Below are positions 11,001 to 19,939 of a DNA stretch of 64,000 nt, one piece after another. The stretch's first letter is position 1. Every line of letters begins with the position of its first letter. Origin of the DNA: SYLG01 sp965226945 (GTDB taxonomy: Bacteria > Planctomycetota > Planctomycetia > Gemmatales > Gemmataceae); assembly GCA_965226945.1 (NCBI GenBank), contig OZ245717.1:5642001-5706000 (forward strand), in the 5' to 3' direction. Both the position numbers and the translations under genes were made by a program. The notes under the pieces are model-generated. The model saw nothing but the letters and a program-made list of their open reading frames with translations. It searched no databases and was not told the origin of the DNA.

Positions 11001-14000
11001 GCCGGTGCAGGTCGACCGTGTCATCCCCACGGTGCAAGCGATCGACCGGGGCGGCGATGCGATCAACGATCCTTCGTTGTCTGCTGGCGAAATCTCGTTC
11101 ATCGTGCGTTTCTCCGAGCCGGTCGACCCCACCTCGGTCAAGTTGGCTTCCTTCCAGCTTGGATTCACCGGATCGACCAGCGGCGTCCTTCAGTCGGTTA
11201 CGGGCAGCGGCAACACCTATGTCGTGGTGGCTCGTTCGGTCTCCGGAGCCGGCACCATCAACTTGAATCTGCTGCCCAACAGCGGCATCAAGGACACTTT
11301 CGGCAATACGATCACTGCGGGATTCACCTCGGGCCAGTCGTACACGATCCAGGCGTTTACCCCCACGGCATTCCCCGCTCCGCAAATCAATTCGATCGAC
11401 ATCACAAGCACGCAGCCGACCAAGGCGACGACCGTCCAGTTCCAGGTCAATTTCAATCGCGACATGGTCGATTCGAGCGTCGTACCCCAGGCCTTCCAGC
11501 TTGTGGCGAGCGGTGGCGCGACCGGTTCGATCACCTCGGTGACCGGTTCGGGCAAAACCTACATCGTTACCGTCACCGGAGTCAGCGGCACGGGAAGCCT
11601 GGCGCTGCAAACGGTGCAAAACCCCGGAATCGTCGACCTGGCGGGCCAGTCGCTGCCGGGTGGATTCACCTCGGGCTTTGCCTACCAGATCGACAATTCT
11701 CCGCCGACGATCTCCAAGGTGACCCTGCTCAGCACCAATCCGACCCGGGCCGGTTCGGTGATCTTCCAGTTGGAATTCTCCGAAGCGGTCAACCCGGCCA
11801 CGGTCAATGGCCTGACGCTCTCCCTCACCTCGCCGAATGGTAGCGTGACCGGGCAGATCGTTTCGGTCACTCCTGTCGACTTTGAAGGCAAGCTCTACCA
11901 GGTTCAGGTGCAAAACCTCGACGGGGCCGGAGACTTTTCGCTCGGCGCGCCGAGCAATCAGGCCTTCGTCGTCAAGGACCTGGCGGGCAACGCGATCGTC
12001 AACGGCACCGGCTTCCCCGGATACCAGATCGACCGGCTCAACCCGCTTGTCCAAAGCATCAGCCTGCTCGATAGCGATCCCACCGGCGCCGGTTCGGTGC
12101 GCTTCCTTGTGACCTTCACCGAAGTGGTCGATGCCTCCACCGTCTCGGCGGCCGATTTCTCGCTACTCGGTACGGGGACGGCGAACGGCGTGGTCCGAAC
12201 GGTTCAAGGTTCGGGTTCGAGCTACATCGTCACGGTCGACTCGATCAGCGGCGCCGGCCGCTTGGGCCTGTTCGTTCCCGCGAGCGCGACGATCAGCGAT
12301 CCCTTGGGCAATCCGCTGGGCGCGGCTTTCAACGCCTCGGAAAACTACCTGATCAACCGCACCGCACCGGTGGCCACGACCTTCCAGCCGACCGTCAAGG
12401 CCGTGCCACAAGGCGACGTGATCGTCTACCAGTTGACCTTCGATCGCGACATGAATCCAGCCACCGTGACCCAGGCCGTGTTCCTTGTCAGCACGACCGG
12501 CGGCACCTCGGCGGCCGTGCAATCGGTCACCGGTTCGGGCCGAAATTATGTGGTTACGGTCGTTCCTTCGGGCGGCAACGGCTCGGTCAGTCTCCAAATT
12601 CCGGCCTTCTCCGGCGTGCAAGACACCTTCGGCAACGAACTGGCCCAGCCGGCCATTTCGGGCGTCGCGGCCTACCTGCCAAGCTCGCCGAATATCATTT
12701 CGATGGACCCGGTCGGTAGCAGCATTCAAGGCGGTCTCGACCCCAACGATCCGACCCAGACGGTTCGCCTGGTCAAATTCCGGGTGGTCTTCACCCAGCC
12801 GATGGATCCGACCTCGCTCACCGCGGCATCGGTCCTCATTGAGAACACCGGCGACGCCAAAACGGCTTTCGGTTCGGTGACCTGGGTCGACGATCACACC
12901 GCGATCCTTTCTCTGCAAATCATCAATGGCGTAGGCTCGGTGCGGGTCACGGTGCTCCCCAACGGTGCGGTTCAAGATGCGGCGGGCAATCAGCTCATGG
13001 ATGGCGCCCAGAGCCCCCCTGTGTTGCTCGATATCACCCCGCCCTCGGTGGAAGAAATCCTCGCCAACGGCCCCATCGCGACCAACTCGGGCACGGTGCA
13101 GTTCACCGTGCGCTTCTCCGAAAGCATGCCGGTATCGGCCCTGCCGACACCCAACAGCGACTATGCCAATTACCCGGTGAAAACGGTCACCGACGGTACG
13201 CTCGTTGCTCATGTGATCGCCGTGACGCGCGATCCCAACAACCCGAGCGTCTTCTTGATCACCGTGGGCGGCGGCTTCGACACCCTGGGTCAAGCCCTGC
13301 CGATGTCGGGCACCGGCAACCTGGGCCTTGCCATTCCCGACGACGCGGCCATCTTCGACGAAGCGGGCAATCGGCTCAATCGCGGCGGCAAATCGACCAC
13401 GACGGTGTTCGTCGACCGGACCACGCCCGCCATCAACTCGATCGTGCCCGAAGGCGGCGTGCTGGCCGGCGGCCCCTCGGTTTCCTTTGTGGTCTCCTTC
13501 AACAAATTCTTGCCTCTGGCCAGCGTCGGCGGCGCCGATTTCCTTGTCACGCAAACTGGGCAGTTCAACCCCGGAATCTCGATCGATCCGGTGGCCGTAC
13601 CGCTCAACGCCAAGGCGGGCGAAGCGAGCCTCTTCCGCATCACCTTGCACAATGTCAACGGCATCGGCACGCTGCAACTGAACATCAAGCCAACCGCGGT
13701 GATCGCCGACGCCTTGGGCAACATGCTCAACACGTCGACTCCGTTCCCCTCGACGCCGGCGCAGGTCAATTCGACCGTGCCGACCGTGTCCTCGGTCACG
13801 CTTATCAGCGAAGTTCCCTCGCCTACCAATGTCACCACGCTCGTCTACAACCTGGTGTTCAGCGCCCCGGTCCAGGTCGGCACCGCGACGCAGCTTGCCA
13901 CTTCCGACTTTGTCACGATCGACCTTTCCGGCGGGACCGCGCGCGGCACGGTGACCTCGGTTACCGGTTCGGGCACGACCTACCAGGTGACGGTCACCTC

Positions 14001-17000
14001 GGTGTCTGGCCGCGGCCTCATGAGCATCGGCCTGGCTCCAAGCGGCCATGTCCGCAGCCTCTACGGTGTTCAAGCTCAACTGGGTAACCCTTCTCCGCAG
14101 GAATTCGCCGAAGTCGATCGGCTCTTCCCGGCGGTGCAGGGCATCACGCTGACGGGTGGCTCGACGGTCAACGGCAGCCTGACCAATACCTTCAAGGTCG
14201 TCTTCAACAAGGATGTCAACGCTTCGAGCGTCAACATCGCCGACTTCCGCCTGATCACGACCGGTACCCTGGTTGCCGAAATCGCCGGCATCAGCGGTGA
14301 CCACGACACCTACACGATCACGGTGCGCAATGTCTCCGGCGACGGAACGGTCAAGCTGGTCGTGCCGCAAGGTGTTTCCATCTTCGACATGGCTGGAAAT
14401 CGCCTGGTGGGCGACTTCACGGCGGGACAGGTGGTCGCAACCGACCGCGTCGCTCCGCGTGTCACCGGCATCAACCCGATCACGCCTTCGCCCGTCAGCG
14501 GCGGCCAGATCCAGTATGTCGTTCAGTTCAGCAAGGTCGTCGACCCGACCACGGTCATTCCGGGAATCTTCACCCTGACGACCACGGGCACCGCCCGGGG
14601 CCAGGTGCTTTCGGCCGAGCCGCTTGCCGGCACGCCTTTCGCTTACCTGGTGACCGTCGGCGACCTCGGCGGCAACGGTACGGTCCGCCTCGATCTGCCA
14701 AGCGGCAGCCCGATTGAAGACCAGGCGGGCAACCGTTTGGAAAACGGCTTCGAAGCGACTCGCCTTATCGAGATCGACACCGATGCGCCGCGCACCGTTT
14801 CGATTACCGGCAGCAACCCCAGCCCCACCGCGGCGGCCGGAGTCGGCTTTGTCGTCACCTTCGATTCTCCGGTCGAACTGTCGAGCTTGACTCCCGACGA
14901 CTTTGAAGTTGCGGGGACCGGCTCGGCGGCCGGAGTCATCTCGTCGATCACGCAGATCGACACAGAAGGCAAGGTTTTTGGCGTGCAAGTGGGCGGCGTG
15001 ACCGGCGAAGGCACCCTTGGCCTGGCCATCCGCCCCACCGCGCAGATTCGCGACAAGGCCGGCAACAATATCGGCGGCGGCTTCTCCGAAGGGTTCCGCT
15101 ATACGGTCGACCGCGTGGCTCCGGCCGTTTCGCAAATCGTGGGACCGGCCGGACAGCAGCTCTATAGCAATCAGGCGGTCTTCACGGTCACCTTCTCCGA
15201 AACGGTCAATGCCGCTTCGGTGTCGGTGGGCGATTTCGCCTTGGCGCTCGTCAATGCGACCGGAACGGTCTCCAGTGTCGTCGCGGTGCCGGGCACGACG
15301 AACCAGTTCACGGTGACCGTGACGGGAATTTCGGGCACGGGCACCTTGAGGCTCGATGTTCCCTCGACCGCCACGATCACCGACCCTCTGGGCAACAACC
15401 TCGCCGGCGGCTACGCTCTGGGTCAGCTTTACCAGGTGCGCACCAACGCGCCTACCGTCTCCTCGTTCACGACGACGCTGCCCACCACCCAGGTCATCCG
15501 CCTCGCGACGGGCGATTTCCAGATCGTCTTCTCCAAGCCGGTCAAGATTTCGACGGTAACCAGTTCGGCCTTCGCGATCGTCGCCGTGGGCGGCATTTCG
15601 GGAACCGTCGGCACGCCGATCGCGCTCGATGGCTCCGGCGGCCTGGCGAGCACGTTCCGCATTCCGCTTACGAACATCAACGGATCGGGCAATATCGGCC
15701 TGAGCGTCGTGGCCGGCAAGATTCAGGATGCCTTCAACAACTTCCTGGTTACTGCCGCGGCGAGTCCGCTGCTCTCGATCGACAACCAGGCGCCGCAAAT
15801 CGTCGGCATCAACTTGCTCGACATCAGCCCGACGGCCGCGAGCTCGGTACGCTTCCAGGTGCTGTTCAGCGAAAATGTCATCCCCGAAACGGTGCTGGCG
15901 ACCTCCTTCCAGCTTGTGACCACCGGATTTTCCAAGCAACCGGTGCTCGCCACGCTCGAACGGGTCAACGACAGCACGTTCAACATCACCGTCAACGGGA
16001 TTACCGGCACCGGCACGATCGGCCTCAAGCTCTTGCCCAACTCGGGAATCAGCGATCGGCTTGGCAACATCCAAAACGGCACCTTCACAGGCGTGACCGT
16101 TTACAACATTCGCAGCGCCCCGGCGTTGACCGCCCCGACGGTCAGCTCGATCACGAATCCGGCGACCGGCCCCTTCAAGGGCACAAGCACCACCTTTACC
16201 GTCAACTTCGACAGCACCGTGACCGGAGTGACCGCGTCCAGTTTTGTGCCGTTCCTTTCCAATGGTTTCACGGGCACCACGATCGGCGCGGTGACTCAGA
16301 TCACCGGCAGCCAGTACACGGTGGTGGTCAATAACCTGCCCAGCGGGTCTTACAACTTGCGATTGGACCTTTCCGCCAACCCGGGAATCACCAATGCAGG
16401 CGGCCAGCCTCTGGTCGTCCCCTATGCGGCGGGAGCGACGGTGCTGGTGCGCAATGCCTCAGTCACGGCGACCACGGCGGTCGACACCAATCTGCCGACG
16501 AACGGCGGTTTCAGCGGTTCGGTGGTCTACCGGTTGACTTTTGCCAATCCGGTCCAGGTGGCCAGCGTCGTCAACTTCTTGAACGCCAACTTCGGCCTGA
16601 CTTCGGTTACCGGCAATGCTTCGGGCACCGTGGCCTCGGCCACCGCGGTCAATGCCGTGGCGGGTTTGGCGACCGATTTCATCGTGACCGTCAACAATCT
16701 GGGCGGCACGGGCCAGTTGCGCCTCGATATCAAGCCGGGCAATTCGATCGTCGATCAGGTCGGCAACTCGGCGGCGCCTCTGGCGACTGGCCCGTTCTAT
16801 AACATCGACAAAACGCCTCCGGCGGTGGCCTCGATCGAGTCGCTCAGTGGTACGGTCAGCGCATCGAGCCAGGTGACCTGGAGGGTGACCTTCACCAAGC
16901 CGGTCGATCCGGCCACGGTCACTCAAAACAGCTTCTTCCTGCTGCAAAACGGTCAGGCCCGGGGTGAATTCGCTTCGATCTCCGGATCGGGATCGGTCTA

Positions 17001-19683
17001 CCAGATCACCGTCAATGCGACCGAAGGTTCCGGATCGCTCGGACTGGCCGTGATCGTCCCGGGTTCGGGCACCCAGATCACCGACCTGCTCGGCAATCAA
17101 CTGGTGCAAGAAAGCACCGGTCCTTCGATCGTCATCGACTTCACGCCTCCCACCGTGCTGGGCGTGGCGGTGAGCGGCGCCTCGACGATTTCCAAGGGAA
17201 CCGCCAGCTTCATCATTGGTTTCACCAAGGATATGCAGGCCGGTTCGGTCAATGCGCAGGCGCTCAAACTGCTGACGACCGACCTCTTCGGGCATGTGGT
17301 TCAGGCCTCGATCACATCGGTAACACCTGCCGTGGGCAATAGCTCCATCTTCACGGTGGGAGTGACCGTCACCGGCGGAAGCGGCGAACTGGGGCTCGAT
17401 GCCGTCCCTGGCAAGGCCCGCGACGTCGGCGGCAATCCGGTGATCGCGACCAATCCCGACGGCATGGTGTTCGACGTTTCGGGCGCCAACCCCGAAGTGG
17501 TCGGCATAGCGCCCCAGGGACCGCTGGTCACAAGGCTGGCCTCGCTGGATTTCATCGTCGAGTTCAGCAAGCCGATGGATCCAAGCTCGATCAACGCCGC
17601 TGGCTTTGAAATTCGTAAAACCGGTTCGGCCAGCGCCTCGATCGGGTCGGTTGTGCCGATCGACGAGACTTCGACTCGCTTCCGCGTCAGTGTGTTCAAT
17701 GTTTCCGGTGATGGGGAATTGGGCCTGGCGGTGCGCGCCGGCGCTCAGTTTAAGGATCAATTTGGCAACCTGCTGGGTAGCGCCGCTTACACCTCGGGCA
17801 AGTTCACGATCGACAACATCGCGCCCAAGCCGGTCGCGATTCAGATTGTCGGCAACTCGGTCACGAACGCCTCGGAAGTCCAGTTCAAGGTCACCTTCAA
17901 CGAGCCCCTGAGCCCCGAAAGCCTGATTCCGGCCGCCTACCAGCTGATCACCACCGGCAACCTGATCGGCCGGATTTCCTCGGTCGAGCCGATCGCCGGC
18001 GACCCGTTGAGCTACCTGGTGCATGTGGACCGGCTCTTCGGCGAAGGTACGGTCGCGGTTCAGTTGCTTGGCAACGGTCTGACCGCCGATCTTGCCGGAA
18101 ACACCTACATCGGCAACCCGTTCACCGGGCCGGCGATCACGATCACGACGCAGCCTCCAAGGGTCAGCAGCATCGACCTGATCGGTTCGATCTCGACCAA
18201 TGCCCAGTCGGTGCAGTTCCTGGTCAACTTCACCCAGCTCATGGACTCCTCGACGGTCCAGGTTTCCGACTTTGTCGCGGCCTTCACGGGCAGCCTGAGC
18301 GGCCAGGTCATCAGTGTCGTGCCTTCGGGCGGCGCGTCCTACATCGTGACGGTGGGTAACTTGCAAGGTTCCGGCACGGTCAACCTCTCGGTTCCGGCCA
18401 CCGCGACCATGACCGATCAGGCGGGCAATCCGGTCACCGAGCCGTTCGGTCCGTCGGCTTCCTTCAGCGTTGACCGGGTCGCGCCGGTGATCTCGCTGTT
18501 CGTCTCGGTGGGCGGGTTCAATCCGACCTCGCAACTGGTCTCCTTCCAGGTGACCTTCAGCGAGGTGGTAACCGGCTTCACTGCCGCGAGCATTACGAGC
18601 ACCAACGGAACGATCGTCAACTTCAAGTCGATCGACGGCAAAACCTACACCTTCGACAACCAGGTCGTGAAGCAAGGGACGGTAAAGGTCACGATCAACC
18701 CCGCGGGCATCAAAGACACCTTTGGCAACGCCCTCGTGGCCGGAGCGAGCAGGACCGTAAGCTACGCACCGGCGCTGCCGACCGTGGCGGGCCTGAGCGT
18801 TGGCGGCATGCCGTTTGTGCAAGTGATCGACCCGGATGGCAGCACCCGGCAGTTCCAGGCCTTTGCCACCAGCTTCCGCGGCGGCCTTTCGGTCGCGGCC
18901 GGCGATGTCAACGGCGACGGAGTCGCCGACATTGTCGTGGCGGTGGCGAGCAATGGCGCACCGCACGTCAAAGTGTTCTCAGGCAAGGACGGCGCGGTCC
19001 TTTACAGCTTCTATGCCTTTGCGCAGGAATTCACCGGTGGCGTCACCGTCGCGGTGGGCGACATCAACGGCGACGGGTTTGGCGACATCATCGTCGGCTC
19101 AGGCGTGGGGGCCCGGCCGCACGTCAAAGCCTTCTCTGGACGCAACGGCGCCAACATTCGAAGTTTCTATGCCTACGATGCCGGGTTTGCCGGCGGGATC
19201 AAGGTGGCGGCCGCCGATGTCAACGGCGACGGCTATGCCGATATCGTGACCGGTTCGGGCGCGGGCACCCGTGGCCATGTCCGGGTTTTCTCGGGCATGG
19301 GAGGTCAGGTGTTGCAGAACTTCTATGCGTTCGGTCCGGGAATCACCACCGGGGTCTATGTCGCCGCGGGCGATCTCAATGGAGATGGTCTGGCCGAGGT
19401 GGTGGTCTCGATGGACAAGGGCAATCTGCCGATCGTGCGCGTCTTCTCTGGCCCGATTATGCGCGTGCCTCAGCAAGAGTTTTTGTCCTTCAACACCCAG
19501 TTCCGGGGCGGTTCGCGCATCGCGATCGTCAACCGGGACAATTCCGATGGTTTGGACATCGTCGCGGGCAATGGACCGGGCGCCGCCAGCCAACTTCGCT
19601 ACTTCAATGGCCGTTCGACGGCACTCACGGATAGTATCTTCGTGCTGCAAAACTTCGGCTTCAACGGCGGTATCGATGTCTAA
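5077..19683 (+). CDS. Giant surface protein: Gly-rich beta-helix, ~36 Ig-like repeats, FG-GAP repeats
   Basis: A 4868-residue single frame. ATG 5077 has a good SD (GAGGTGAG, four bases away). There is no classical hydrophobic signal peptide; instead residues 33-42 read LEILEERAVP, the N-terminal pattern common on large planctomycete surface proteins. Residues about 45-517 form a beta-helix-like domain beginning LTLREAVLAAN (CSLREA-like) and ending in a choice-of-anchor-Q-type block (LSALANNGGPTPTFEL, DQRG, DIGAFEL), with a very Gly-rich insert at about 174-372. Residues about 520-4567 are about 36 Ig-like repeats of about 112 residues (SbsA/Big_5-like). The C-terminal 300 residues hold FG-GAP/VCBS-like repeats with DVNGDGxxD calcium-loop motifs. 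It has its own terminator. It is probably a secreted adhesin or matrix protein; the export route is unknown. The gene is 23% of the window. Confidence 0.93.
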   Translation: MSASESVRGWLGRWMRKSGAVPQNRPLTRNPSLEILEERAVPTVYVVNTTRDEVEPKTDGLLTLREAVLAANTGKQVGDAPAGTGVDTILFDASLAGEAIPLQITGDNSFGASALAVTRTLTINGLPAGTLRSVTIANDSNFGDRRIFLVGQGATLNLTDVIIADGRAVGQTGFGGTNGGGGGGGGAGMGGAIFNQGTLNATQTTFRDNEAVGGAGGAGGLAPAANASGGKGGGVSGGAGGSANIPGLPGGFGSGGGGGGGRGATASGAGGFSSVNGVGGGAGGGSATTNSADPDYGGRQVVYGGRGGAGNQTQGGAGGGGAGMGGAIFNFGGSVSIVNSTFGNNDARGGLAGVGGTNAAAGLGLGGAIFSQNGFLRLDNSTAAQNSADQGGAIFAQADGTTASLILNSTIAAQSGGTSDVAARNLNGGHLNASGQANLIQNLDGGGIIPASIVAVSTDPQLSALANNGGPTPTFELRPGSPAANAGANVLFLTTDQRGPGFPRVLGGKIDIGAFELADATVPHVLSIVRSSPSGQATNASQVTYRVNFDQAVSGVSAANFALVGTGMGNASILSVQPVGGSTPATSYLVTVQTGGDGTLGLSQIQPGTIVNNLGNKLSGSFTGDFYTVNRTAPAVVGINLIDANPTNSTTLRFMVVFSKDILASTIGKNNFSLDLSGVNATIDSVLPNNPGDTASSTFVVTVKVASGSGRVALNLTNAAGITDTLGNPLQGAFFSTIGYDFDATQPNVASIIPINGGIVASDGSIEFEVKFTKPMDRETFTPADIDLTFTGSLSGSKGSVSGAEDTYRFRVNGIFGNGTIKIAIKNNALIFDTLGNQLGAGGSSTISGVTRFTPSVASIVPSTTAPTNGPNLIFDVLFSNAIQSATVSAADFILVGDGKSIGRVVSATVDANNPALFHVVVSGLAGQGRLGLDISPAAVIIDTLGAQVIGGFADGQFAFVDTVGPIVNDIIPLDSNPTNQTTLRFSVTFNKQLNPATVTAAGFSLIQPQGGTWAVNSVAPDPLKPNTYIVTVKASGAIGNGDLFLTVPANGSIKDLAGNGVATAFNQGQPYRVTSISPAVETIVTLDANPTKASLLGYLVTFSQDVDPTTVNPEDFVLITQPLPGQSVGYARGVVSTITGTGNQFQVYVTITDGDGRLRLEVAQGADIRNLAGEKLNTTGLMPGASYDILYQPPTVVDAVAQPPAKSGQPTVAFIVTFSQQMDPATVTAANFQVISQGLSGGAFVSSVVPVPGSQNVSFYVNVSGYSGVGTLKLDVLGGKGATDAVGNALLTGLPARSVYTIDTIAASVLSINPVKPGTNQSTMGFFITFNAPIDESTITAQSFLIATTGTATGTIKIFPPAGPAPEGLASYPYYFEVQNISGNGLLRVNLAPNSGILDTYGNAVEPAGFTGSPLQVIPASNKPTVTSIITTSPNPLFGNTAQFKITFSQNMDLSTITPAELALVRSAGLQGVITKIEGSGTQFTVTVENISGIGTLQLIVPNGSTIADIAGNVLAAGFTTGPSYSVNTLSPSVKQITQANPELDHTNSQGVIFRVQFAQPINGGLDITNYVAKFTGTLNGSVNMVTVDPADPNPSQPSIFLVRVSTIGQGTVALTVPANAKITSLAGTPFSVAFSASQVYTIDNQVPVVTTSIPENLGPISTSQLSFILTFSEPVLTSTVTSAALTLALQGTLTGTIGAITPLNPGNGSASQFQVQVINLVGTGTVSVGVKVNSGIKDSFGNTLVDGFSSGVAALINQVAPKATSIVVASTVPVTTGVASFRVLFDKPINPFTVNPSDFQIVGNPGAAITSIIADDATNMTMRVTISGLSGYGPVQLNLRADATIRDFAGNLIEQKELTGPAVQVIAVAPGVKSISSDVAKTNSAFVEFRVQFNQAMILTSVKASDFLLQTTGSLNGSIVSVSATGAGGTDFVVRVGNLTGEGSLSLGVSNISGIKNSIGTPLANGYDPSIATPVQVDRVIPTVQAIDRGGDAINDPSLSAGEISFIVRFSEPVDPTSVKLASFQLGFTGSTSGVLQSVTGSGNTYVVVARSVSGAGTINLNLLPNSGIKDTFGNTITAGFTSGQSYTIQAFTPTAFPAPQINSIDITSTQPTKATTVQFQVNFNRDMVDSSVVPQAFQLVASGGATGSITSVTGSGKTYIVTVTGVSGTGSLALQTVQNPGIVDLAGQSLPGGFTSGFAYQIDNSPPTISKVTLLSTNPTRAGSVIFQLEFSEAVNPATVNGLTLSLTSPNGSVTGQIVSVTPVDFEGKLYQVQVQNLDGAGDFSLGAPSNQAFVVKDLAGNAIVNGTGFPGYQIDRLNPLVQSISLLDSDPTGAGSVRFLVTFTEVVDASTVSAADFSLLGTGTANGVVRTVQGSGSSYIVTVDSISGAGRLGLFVPASATISDPLGNPLGAAFNASENYLINRTAPVATTFQPTVKAVPQGDVIVYQLTFDRDMNPATVTQAVFLVSTTGGTSAAVQSVTGSGRNYVVTVVPSGGNGSVSLQIPAFSGVQDTFGNELAQPAISGVAAYLPSSPNIISMDPVGSSIQGGLDPNDPTQTVRLVKFRVVFTQPMDPTSLTAASVLIENTGDAKTAFGSVTWVDDHTAILSLQIINGVGSVRVTVLPNGAVQDAAGNQLMDGAQSPPVLLDITPPSVEEILANGPIATNSGTVQFTVRFSESMPVSALPTPNSDYANYPVKTVTDGTLVAHVIAVTRDPNNPSVFLITVGGGFDTLGQALPMSGTGNLGLAIPDDAAIFDEAGNRLNRGGKSTTTVFVDRTTPAINSIVPEGGVLAGGPSVSFVVSFNKFLPLASVGGADFLVTQTGQFNPGISIDPVAVPLNAKAGEASLFRITLHNVNGIGTLQLNIKPTAVIADALGNMLNTSTPFPSTPAQVNSTVPTVSSVTLISEVPSPTNVTTLVYNLVFSAPVQVGTATQLATSDFVTIDLSGGTARGTVTSVTGSGTTYQVTVTSVSGRGLMSIGLAPSGHVRSLYGVQAQLGNPSPQEFAEVDRLFPAVQGITLTGGSTVNGSLTNTFKVVFNKDVNASSVNIADFRLITTGTLVAEIAGISGDHDTYTITVRNVSGDGTVKLVVPQGVSIFDMAGNRLVGDFTAGQVVATDRVAPRVTGINPITPSPVSGGQIQYVVQFSKVVDPTTVIPGIFTLTTTGTARGQVLSAEPLAGTPFAYLVTVGDLGGNGTVRLDLPSGSPIEDQAGNRLENGFEATRLIEIDTDAPRTVSITGSNPSPTAAAGVGFVVTFDSPVELSSLTPDDFEVAGTGSAAGVISSITQIDTEGKVFGVQVGGVTGEGTLGLAIRPTAQIRDKAGNNIGGGFSEGFRYTVDRVAPAVSQIVGPAGQQLYSNQAVFTVTFSETVNAASVSVGDFALALVNATGTVSSVVAVPGTTNQFTVTVTGISGTGTLRLDVPSTATITDPLGNNLAGGYALGQLYQVRTNAPTVSSFTTTLPTTQVIRLATGDFQIVFSKPVKISTVTSSAFAIVAVGGISGTVGTPIALDGSGGLASTFRIPLTNINGSGNIGLSVVAGKIQDAFNNFLVTAAASPLLSIDNQAPQIVGINLLDISPTAASSVRFQVLFSENVIPETVLATSFQLVTTGFSKQPVLATLERVNDSTFNITVNGITGTGTIGLKLLPNSGISDRLGNIQNGTFTGVTVYNIRSAPALTAPTVSSITNPATGPFKGTSTTFTVNFDSTVTGVTASSFVPFLSNGFTGTTIGAVTQITGSQYTVVVNNLPSGSYNLRLDLSANPGITNAGGQPLVVPYAAGATVLVRNASVTATTAVDTNLPTNGGFSGSVVYRLTFANPVQVASVVNFLNANFGLTSVTGNASGTVASATAVNAVAGLATDFIVTVNNLGGTGQLRLDIKPGNSIVDQVGNSAAPLATGPFYNIDKTPPAVASIESLSGTVSASSQVTWRVTFTKPVDPATVTQNSFFLLQNGQARGEFASISGSGSVYQITVNATEGSGSLGLAVIVPGSGTQITDLLGNQLVQESTGPSIVIDFTPPTVLGVAVSGASTISKGTASFIIGFTKDMQAGSVNAQALKLLTTDLFGHVVQASITSVTPAVGNSSIFTVGVTVTGGSGELGLDAVPGKARDVGGNPVIATNPDGMVFDVSGANPEVVGIAPQGPLVTRLASLDFIVEFSKPMDPSSINAAGFEIRKTGSASASIGSVVPIDETSTRFRVSVFNVSGDGELGLAVRAGAQFKDQFGNLLGSAAYTSGKFTIDNIAPKPVAIQIVGNSVTNASEVQFKVTFNEPLSPESLIPAAYQLITTGNLIGRISSVEPIAGDPLSYLVHVDRLFGEGTVAVQLLGNGLTADLAGNTYIGNPFTGPAITITTQPPRVSSIDLIGSISTNAQSVQFLVNFTQLMDSSTVQVSDFVAAFTGSLSGQVISVVPSGGASYIVTVGNLQGSGTVNLSVPATATMTDQAGNPVTEPFGPSASFSVDRVAPVISLFVSVGGFNPTSQLVSFQVTFSEVVTGFTAASITSTNGTIVNFKSIDGKTYTFDNQVVKQGTVKVTINPAGIKDTFGNALVAGASRTVSYAPALPTVAGLSVGGMPFVQVIDPDGSTRQFQAFATSFRGGLSVAAGDVNGDGVADIVVAVASNGAPHVKVFSGKDGAVLYSFYAFAQEFTGGVTVAVGDINGDGFGDIIVGSGVGARPHVKAFSGRNGANIRSFYAYDAGFAGGIKVAAADVNGDGYADIVTGSGAGTRGHVRVFSGMGGQVLQNFYAFGPGITTGVYVAAGDLNGDGLAEVVVSMDKGNLPIVRVFSGPIMRVPQQEFLSFNTQFRGGSRIAIVNRDNSDGLDIVAGNGPGAASQLRYFNGRSTALTDSIFVLQNFGFNGGIDV
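5596..6190 (+). repeat. Gly-rich low-complexity coding tract
   Basis: The tract encodes about 200 residues dominated by GG, GGA and GAGG runs, interrupted by two GMGGAIFN motifs and ending in LGGAIF, each followed by short NSTF-like turns. This is typical of right-handed beta-helix coils in autotransporter-like proteins. At DNA level it is a long run of GGC/GCG codons and a likely site of length variation. Confidence 0.75.
6640..18780 (+). repeat. Array of ~36 Ig-like coding repeats
   Basis: Counted by hand from the recurrent linker (Y-x-I/V-D/N-x-x-x-P) between units, there are about 36 repeats averaging about 337 bases. Consensus features of each unit are SI...PT near the start, V.F.VTFS..VD..TV, a V.GSG..Y.VTV..ISG.GTL.L block, and I.D..GN.L near the end. 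The repeats are diverged at DNA level, so this is an old array and not recent tandem amplification. Confidence 0.85.
18800..19683 (+). repeat. C-terminal FG-GAP/VCBS-like calcium-loop repeats
   Basis: Four clear repeats of about 65 residues each contain AAGDVNGDGxAD or a variant, then HVKVFSG and SFYAF. A fifth, degenerate unit lacks the DxNGDG loop. Such repeats form integrin-like beta-propeller blades that bind calcium. They end at the stop codon, so the propeller is the C-terminus and there is no sortase or PEP-CTERM-type anchor after it. Confidence 0.8.
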
Positions 19684-19725
19684 GTCGTTTGCTATCAGTT
19701 GGTTAAGATGATCGAACTGAAGGAA

Positions 19726-19758
19726 AAGGCGGCCCGGACCGGGGCCGCCTTTCTTTTT
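19726..19758 (+). terminator. Intrinsic terminator of the giant gene
   Basis: AAGGCGGCC at 19726-19734 pairs perfectly with GGCCGCCTT at 19743-19751, followed by a T-run (TTCTTTTTT). Confidence 0.85.
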
Positions 19759-19781
19759 TCGCAATTAAGAATCGAGGTGTA

Positions 19782-19810
19782 TGGAATAGCACCGGGATTG
19801 GATTTATAAT
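19782..19810 (+). promoter_or_regulatory. Candidate sigma-70 promoter of the S1 gene
   Basis: A perfect TATAAT lies at 19805-19810, with TGGAAT 17 bases upstream (19782-19787) as a poor -35. It lies after the giant gene's terminator and 129 bases before the S1 start. The -10 is good and the -35 weak, so this is only a candidate. Confidence 0.35.
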
Positions 19811-19939
19811 GCCATTTCCGGCCGAAGGCGGTGTTTTAACTAATTCACCCGGCTGGAGGTTTCTTACATCTTTTGGGCCGGCGCTTCTGTTTGTCGAATC
19901 AAACGAAAGGCGTGCGGACCGACCGGGGTTTTCCGCTTC

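Noticed and set aside
12163..16074. 1303-residue antisense reading frame under the Ig repeats
   Set aside because: The same explanation applies. It is periodic only because the sense repeats are periodic, and it consists of Arg/Asp/Gly-rich noise.
16459..18966. 835-residue antisense reading frame
   Set aside because: A shadow of the giant gene, which has strong family evidence on the other strand.
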